This document shows, piece by piece, positions 13,369-16,054 of a DNA stretch of 16,054 nucleotides. A program made the position numbers and the translations under genes. The DNA lies in NCBI GenBank assembly GCA_050747865.1, contig JBOGJI010000006.1, positions 1 through 16,054 on the forward strand, in the 5' to 3' direction. This DNA comes from JBOGJI01 sp050747865. Its GTDB lineage: Bacteria; Acidobacteriota; Thermoanaerobaculia; Multivoradales; JAHEKO01. The stretch's first letter is position 1, and the number at the start of each line of letters is the position of its first letter. The notes beneath the pieces were generated by a model. It was given only the letters and a program-made list of their open reading frames with translations. It made no database searches and was not told where the DNA came from.

Positions 13369-14906
13369 CCGATGGGTTCCTGACGCTGCTCGGGACGCGC
13401 AGGCTCGTCGAGGGCGGCGAAGCGCTGTACCGCGCGCACCAGCGCCTGCACCAGCTTCCCCCGGTACGCCGGATCGCGCAGCCGCTCCTCGTCGCGGGGG
13501 TTGTTGATGAAACCGAGCTCCACCAGCACGGCCGGCATGGCTGCCCCCTTGAGCACCCGGAACGGCGCCTGCTTGACGCCCCGGTCGGCCAGCCCCAGCG
13601 AGCGGTTGAGCTCCGCCTGGATGAGCTTGGCGAGTTGCTGGCTCTGCTCCAGGTGCCGGCTCTGGGCCATGTCCCAGAGGATGAGCTGGAGGTCGTACAG
13701 CGGATCGCCCTCCGCGCCGGGACCCGACGGGCCCGGATTGCCGTCTCCCGCGGCGTTCTCCGTCGCCGCGGCCTGCGCCGCCGCCTCGTCGCTGGCGTTC
13801 AAGCTCAGGAAGTAGGTCTCGGCGCCGTGGGCGGTCCCGCCGCGCGTCGAGTTGAGGTGCACGGAGATGAAGAGGTCGGCCTTGTTGGCGTTGGCAAGGG
13901 CGGAGCGGGCGTCGAGCTCCACGTCCTGGTCGGACTCGCGAGTCAGCTCCACGTTCACGGGCATACGGGACTCGAGCGCCCCCTTGAGCTCCCGCGACAG
14001 GAGCAGCGTCAGGTCCTTCTCCAGGCTGCCTCTGGAGCCGCGCGCTCCCGGGTTGCCGCCTCCGTGGCCGGGATCGACGACGATGGTCTGGATGCCCGGC
14101 CGCGGCCTCGGAGGCTGGAAGATCGGTTGCTCTAGGCTATCCCCGGGAGCTCCCCGGTAGAGATCGAGGACGATGCGGAAGGGATCGGTGAGCACGTAGT
14201 GATCCACCTCGACGCCGGCGGCCAGGTGCAGCACGATCCGCTCGGGAGACAGCTCCATACGCCGCGCCAGCGACCCCTGAGGCAGCCGCACCGGTCCGGT
14301 CGGCTGCGCCGCGTCGCCGCGCAGCTCGACTCGCACCACGCCCGGCTCGGTGACCACGTCGTAGGCCGGGGCCTCGTCGAAGCGCAGCACCACGGTGGTC
14401 AGGTCCTCGAGCTGCACGGTCTCCACCGTCATGGGGATCTGCCTGAGGGCGCTGCGCGTGGCGCTCAGCGTCGGCGGGTCGTCGGCCCAGGTGAACCGGT
14501 AGCCCTGGAGGTCGCCGTACACGCGCTCCAAGAGGTCGATCGGCACCAGCGGACCGTCGGGGCCTTGCCGTGGCGGCTGGGAGATCGACCGGATCTGCTC
14601 GCCGACCGTCAGGGCCTGGCTTCCGATGCCGAGGACGGCCTGGGTGTCCTGCACCGAGAGCACGAACGCGCCGGCGCTCCCGGCCAGCCCGTCGACGCTG
14701 CCGCCCAGCGCGCGGACCACCGACCCCAACGCCACCAGCGGACCGACCGGGGAGCGCACCAGCGGCAGGGGAGAGCTCTGATCTCCGGTCACCAGGGTGC
14801 CGGGGACCGTGGGAACGGGTGGGGCCTCGGATTCCTGAGCGAGCCCGACGGGGGCGGCGAACGCCAGCGCCAGGAGAAGCGGCAGTCGGCTGGCCCGGCG
14901 ATTCAC
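13365..14906 (-). CDS. N-acetylmuramoyl-L-alanine amidase with AMIN domain
   Basis: Zinc amidase that cuts the MurNAc-L-Ala bond of peptidoglycan, exported to the periplasm. 513 residues from GTG 14906: signal peptide 1-24 (NRRASRLPLLLALAFAAPVGLA), a stalk-like beta domain at about 45-150, an AMIN domain at about 158-250 (VQLEDLTTVVLRFDEAPAYDVV) that would bind the wall, and a catalytic Amidase_3 domain at about 270-500. Zinc ligands appear as H281 (DPGHGG), E296 (SLEKDL) and H350 (FISVHLNS); the catalytic glutamate is E463 (LVELGFINN). The insert at 365-430 with DLQLILWDMAQ resembles the regulatory helix region of AmiC-type enzymes. The frame is open 60 codons further upstream but without a signal peptide; the GTG is directly after a -10 box. 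Overlaps gerM by 4 bp. Confidence 0.92.
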   Translation of the reverse strand: MNRRASRLPLLLALAFAAPVGLAQESEAPPVPTVPGTLVTGDQSSPLPLVRSPVGPLVALGSVVRALGGSVDGLAGSAGAFVLSVQDTQAVLGIGSQALTVGEQIRSISQPPRQGPDGPLVPIDLLERVYGDLQGYRFTWADDPPTLSATRSALRQIPMTVETVQLEDLTTVVLRFDEAPAYDVVTEPGVVRVELRGDAAQPTGPVRLPQGSLARRMELSPERIVLHLAAGVEVDHYVLTDPFRIVLDLYRGAPGDSLEQPIFQPPRPRPGIQTIVVDPGHGGGNPGARGSRGSLEKDLTLLLSRELKGALESRMPVNVELTRESDQDVELDARSALANANKADLFISVHLNSTRGGTAHGAETYFLSLNASDEAAAQAAATENAAGDGNPGPSGPGAEGDPLYDLQLILWDMAQSRHLEQSQQLAKLIQAELNRSLGLADRGVKQAPFRVLKGAAMPAVLVELGFINNPRDEERLRDPAYRGKLVQALVRAVQRFAALDEPARPEQRQEPIG

Positions 14907-14913
14907 GACGGGA

Positions 14914-14919
14914 AGGATA
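14914..14919 (-). promoter_or_regulatory. Candidate -10 box, leaderless start of the amidase gene
   Basis: The minus strand reads TATCCT, 7 nt before the GTG at 14906, giving the same leaderless geometry as at 1925 and 3438. This supports the GTG start, which also begins a proper signal peptide. Confidence 0.45.
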
Positions 14920-14978
14920 TCAGGGGACAAATCCCGCTCGCGCGGTCGTCGGGAAGTGGCGGGATGCCCGTCTCCAGG

Positions 14979-14984
14979 TAGGAT
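14979..14984 (+). promoter_or_regulatory. Candidate -10 box for the VOC gene
   Basis: TAGGAT about 49 nt before the ATG at 15034, identical to the boxes at 1905-1910 and 3438-3443. Unlike the leaderless genes, this one has a purine-rich GGGAGGAGG at 15023-15031 just before the start codon as a ribosome binding site. Confidence 0.4.
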
Positions 14985-15033
14985 CGCGCGGCGTCGGCCG
15001 CCTTCTCCAGCCTGTGGCCGGCGGGAGGAGGCC

Positions 15034-15432
15034 ATGGAGATCGAAGGCGTCCACGTCGTCCTGCGGGCCGCCGACTTCGACCGCACGTGCCGTTTCTACG
15101 AGCAGGTCGTCGGTTTCGCCCGCCTCGGAACCTGGGAGAACGAGACGGGCCGCGGTGCGTCGTTCGCCGCCGCCGACACCGTGCTGGAGGTGCTCGGCCG
15201 TCCCGCCGGGGCAACCGGCCGCGACGAGGCGTTCGACTACCGCGGACCACAGCACAAGATGACCCTCGCGTTCACCGTGCCGTCGGCGGAGAAGGCCTAC
15301 CGCGAGCTGCTGTTCCGCGACAAGAACATCCCCGGCGGCCTGCGCACCGCCCCCGACGGCAGCCTCGCCTTCGAGACCCACGACCCCGACGGCGTCAAGC
15401 TCCACTTCCGGGAAGCCAGTCACGAGGCCTGA
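15034..15432 (+). CDS. VOC-family (glyoxalase/bleomycin-resistance fold) protein
   Basis: 132 residues forming the two beta-alpha-beta-beta-beta modules of the vicinal oxygen chelate superfamily: GVHVVLRAADFDRTCRFYEQVVGF at the start and HDPDGVKLHF at the end. Family metal ligands are usually His, Glu, His, Glu. Here H7 and E52 (VLEVLG) fit the first two. The third position reads T77 (MTLAFTV, where HiAFxV is usual) and the fourth H124 (KLHF, where iEL is usual). A changed or absent metal site is therefore possible, and substrate and reaction cannot be named. The start is fixed by the purine-rich site at 15023-15031; the same frame is open upstream to 14956 without any fold element. It stands alone, divergent from the amidase. 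Confidence 0.85.
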   Translation: MEIEGVHVVLRAADFDRTCRFYEQVVGFARLGTWENETGRGASFAAADTVLEVLGRPAGATGRDEAFDYRGPQHKMTLAFTVPSAEKAYRELLFRDKNIPGGLRTAPDGSLAFETHDPDGVKLHFREASHEA

Positions 15433-15434
15433 AG

Positions 15435-15463
15435 TTGCCCCCTCCGGGCCGGTTTGCTACCAT
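15435..15463 (+). promoter_or_regulatory. Sigma70-type promoter of the tRNA gene
   Basis: TTGCCC (15435-15440), a 17-bp spacer and TACCAT (15458-15463), 14 bp before the mature tRNA 5' end. It is the only promoter in the window with both hexamers at the standard spacing. It begins 2 bp after the VOC stop codon. Confidence 0.65.
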
Positions 15464-15477
15464 TCGGCCTCCCGCGA

Positions 15478-15553
15478 GGCGCGTTCGTCTAGGGGTCTAG
15501 GACGCCGGCCTCTCACGCCGGTAACACGGGTTCGAATCCCGTACGCGCTACCA
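15478..15553 (+). tRNA. tRNA-Glu (anticodon CTC)
   Basis: 76 nt with encoded CCA (15551-15553). The acceptor GGCGCGT pairs with ACGCGCT, with a G1-U72 wobble as first pair. The D arm contains TAGGGGTCTAGGAC. The anticodon stem CCGGC/GCCGG closes the loop CTCTCAC, giving anticodon CTC at 15512-15514. The T arm ACGGG-TTCGAAT-CCCGT is perfect, and the discriminator base is A. The layout matches bacterial tRNA-Glu closely. It reads the codon GAG, the dominant Glu codon in this GC-rich genome. Confidence 0.95.
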
Positions 15554-15605
15554 GCCTCTCGCTCTCTGGCTCAAGTGGCTTCTAAGTCCTTGACGACTCG
15601 GCAGG

Positions 15606-15680
15606 TTGGGGTCTGACCTGACCACTAGCGAATACTCCGAAGGCCTCTCCTCTACCACGGAGCGTCAGGGCGCAGTGGTC
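15606..15680 (+). other. Nested inverted repeats between the tRNA and the response-regulator remnant
   Basis: GACCACT (15620-15626) pairs with AGTGGTC (15674-15680), and inside it CTCCG (15635-15639) pairs with CGGAG (15658-15662). Just upstream lies GGGGTCTGACCTGACC, which resembles the GGGGTCAGG theme of the 11564-11667 repeat. No gene is recognisable in 15554-15708. It may be an insertion scar or a short structured RNA; the evidence is only the stems. Confidence 0.3.
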
Positions 15681-15708
15681 GTGGTTGCCTCCGGAATGGA
15701 GGGACGGT

Positions 15709-15912
15709 CTCGTCCCTATCATCCTGACCACCTTCGCCCGCGCCGGCTACCTGCGGCTCGCCGGCGAGGGCCTGAGCGGCGCCGCGATCGCCGAGCGCCT
15801 GCACCTCTCGGAGGGCACGGTCCGTAACTACTTTTCCGAGGCGATCGGCAAGCTAGGCGCCGGAAACCGGGTCGAGGCCGCCCGCATCGCTCGTCGCCAG
15901 GGATGGCTGTAG
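15709..15912 (+). pseudogene. Remnant of a NarL/LuxR-family response regulator
   Basis: The frame reads LVPIILTTFARAGYL, the beta4-alpha4 part of a receiver domain, and then passes directly into RLAGEGLSGAAIAERLHLSEGTVRNY and EAIGKLGAGNRVEAARIARRQGWL, the LuxR HTH and C-terminus of a DesR/NarL-type regulator. In intact relatives about 70-80 residues separate these parts (rest of the receiver, linker and first HTH helix). The N-terminal receiver with the phospho-accepting aspartate is also missing. This is an internal in-frame deletion joined at CTGCGG (15751-15756), combined with loss of the 5' end. The only upstream start in frame is a TTG at 15685 without a ribosome binding site. Probably non-functional, although the DNA-binding helices survive. 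Confidence 0.75.
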
Positions 15913-15966
15913 GCTCCGAGTGCGTATGGCCTGCTAACGGTAGACTGGTTGCCCACGTCTGTTGCG

Positions 15967-16054
15967 GTGAGAGTGAGCGCGCATGTGCTGCACCCCCTGC
16001 AAACGGTTTCGGCCGGCGCGGTGAGGATGCCGGTGGAACGGCGGGAGCCGCGCG
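15967..16054 (+). CDS. Possible start of a gene cut by the right edge
   Basis: From GTG 15967 (or the in-frame ATG at 16027) the frame stays open to the window end: 29 complete codons, no recognisable motif. TAGACT at 15941-15946 could be its -10 box. Too short to judge; the remaining bases 15913-15966 show nothing else. Confidence 0.2.
   Translation, partial: MRVSAHVLHPLQTVSAGAVRMPVERREPR

Noticed and set aside
15606..15827. 73-codon plus-strand frame beginning with TTG near the tRNA.
   Set aside because: No motif, and its second half is an out-of-frame reading of the LuxR remnant.
15554..16054. Integrated element with a duplicated tRNA 3' end.
   Set aside because: No second copy of the tRNA T-arm or 3' end and no integrase gene is present in the window.
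1..16054. CRISPR array, prophage or toxin-antitoxin module.
   Set aside because: No regularly spaced direct repeats of 24-40 bp, no phage structural genes and no small paired genes were seen. The only tandem repeat is the in-frame one in the RDD gene.

Overview
This is a chromosomal window from a very GC-rich bacterium that appears to be Gram-negative and non-sporulating. Evidence for that includes Mpl-type murein recycling, a periplasmic-type Amidase_3 enzyme, lipoprotein-like GerM and DUF1573 proteins, and a FrdA-like flavoprotein. The gene mix (GT2-methyltransferase fusion, amidase-GerM-rph cluster, GGGGTCAGG-type intergenic repeats, NarL remnant) would suit an Acidobacteriota-like organism. 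That placement is an inference with modest confidence and not something the sequence proves. No plasmid, phage or CRISPR signature is present.

Layout. Bases 114-1859 (minus) encode the flavoprotein subunit of a fumarate reductase/succinate dehydrogenase whose partner subunits would lie off the left edge. Divergent from it, 1938-3440 (plus) encode a two-domain glycosyltransferase-methyltransferase, followed by a Wzx-like flippase (3450-4976). Running toward these from the right is a minus-strand run of TPR membrane protein (8106-6805), RDD membrane protein (6788-5937) and sulfotransferase (5940-4969). The sulfotransferase and the flippase meet tail to tail, with their stop codons on opposite strands of one palindrome. 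Together these genes could build, methylate, sulfate and export a surface glycan, but substrates are unknown.

Bases 8159-9133 (plus) encode a glutamate formimidoyltransferase. Its 3' end overlaps by 120 bp the convergent murein-recycling ligase gene mpl (10486-9014, minus). A secreted DUF1573 protein (10542-11561, plus) diverges from mpl. A 104-bp inverted-repeat element fills almost all of the space between the DUF1573 gene and the convergent rph gene.

The minus strand from 14906 to 11670 is a cell-envelope/RNA-processing cluster: N-acetylmuramoyl-L-alanine amidase, GerM-domain lipoprotein (ATGA overlap), then a 289-bp non-coding stretch and RNase PH. That stretch has a good -10 box and a set of nested stems that look like a structured leader RNA. 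It is the most novel-looking part of the window.

The right end holds a VOC-family protein (15034-15432), a tRNA-Glu(CTC) with its own promoter (15478-15553), and the remnant of a NarL/LuxR response regulator that has lost most of its receiver domain. Many genes share a TAGGAT-like -10 box, and three of these boxes sit only 6-7 nt from the start codon, which suggests leaderless mRNAs.
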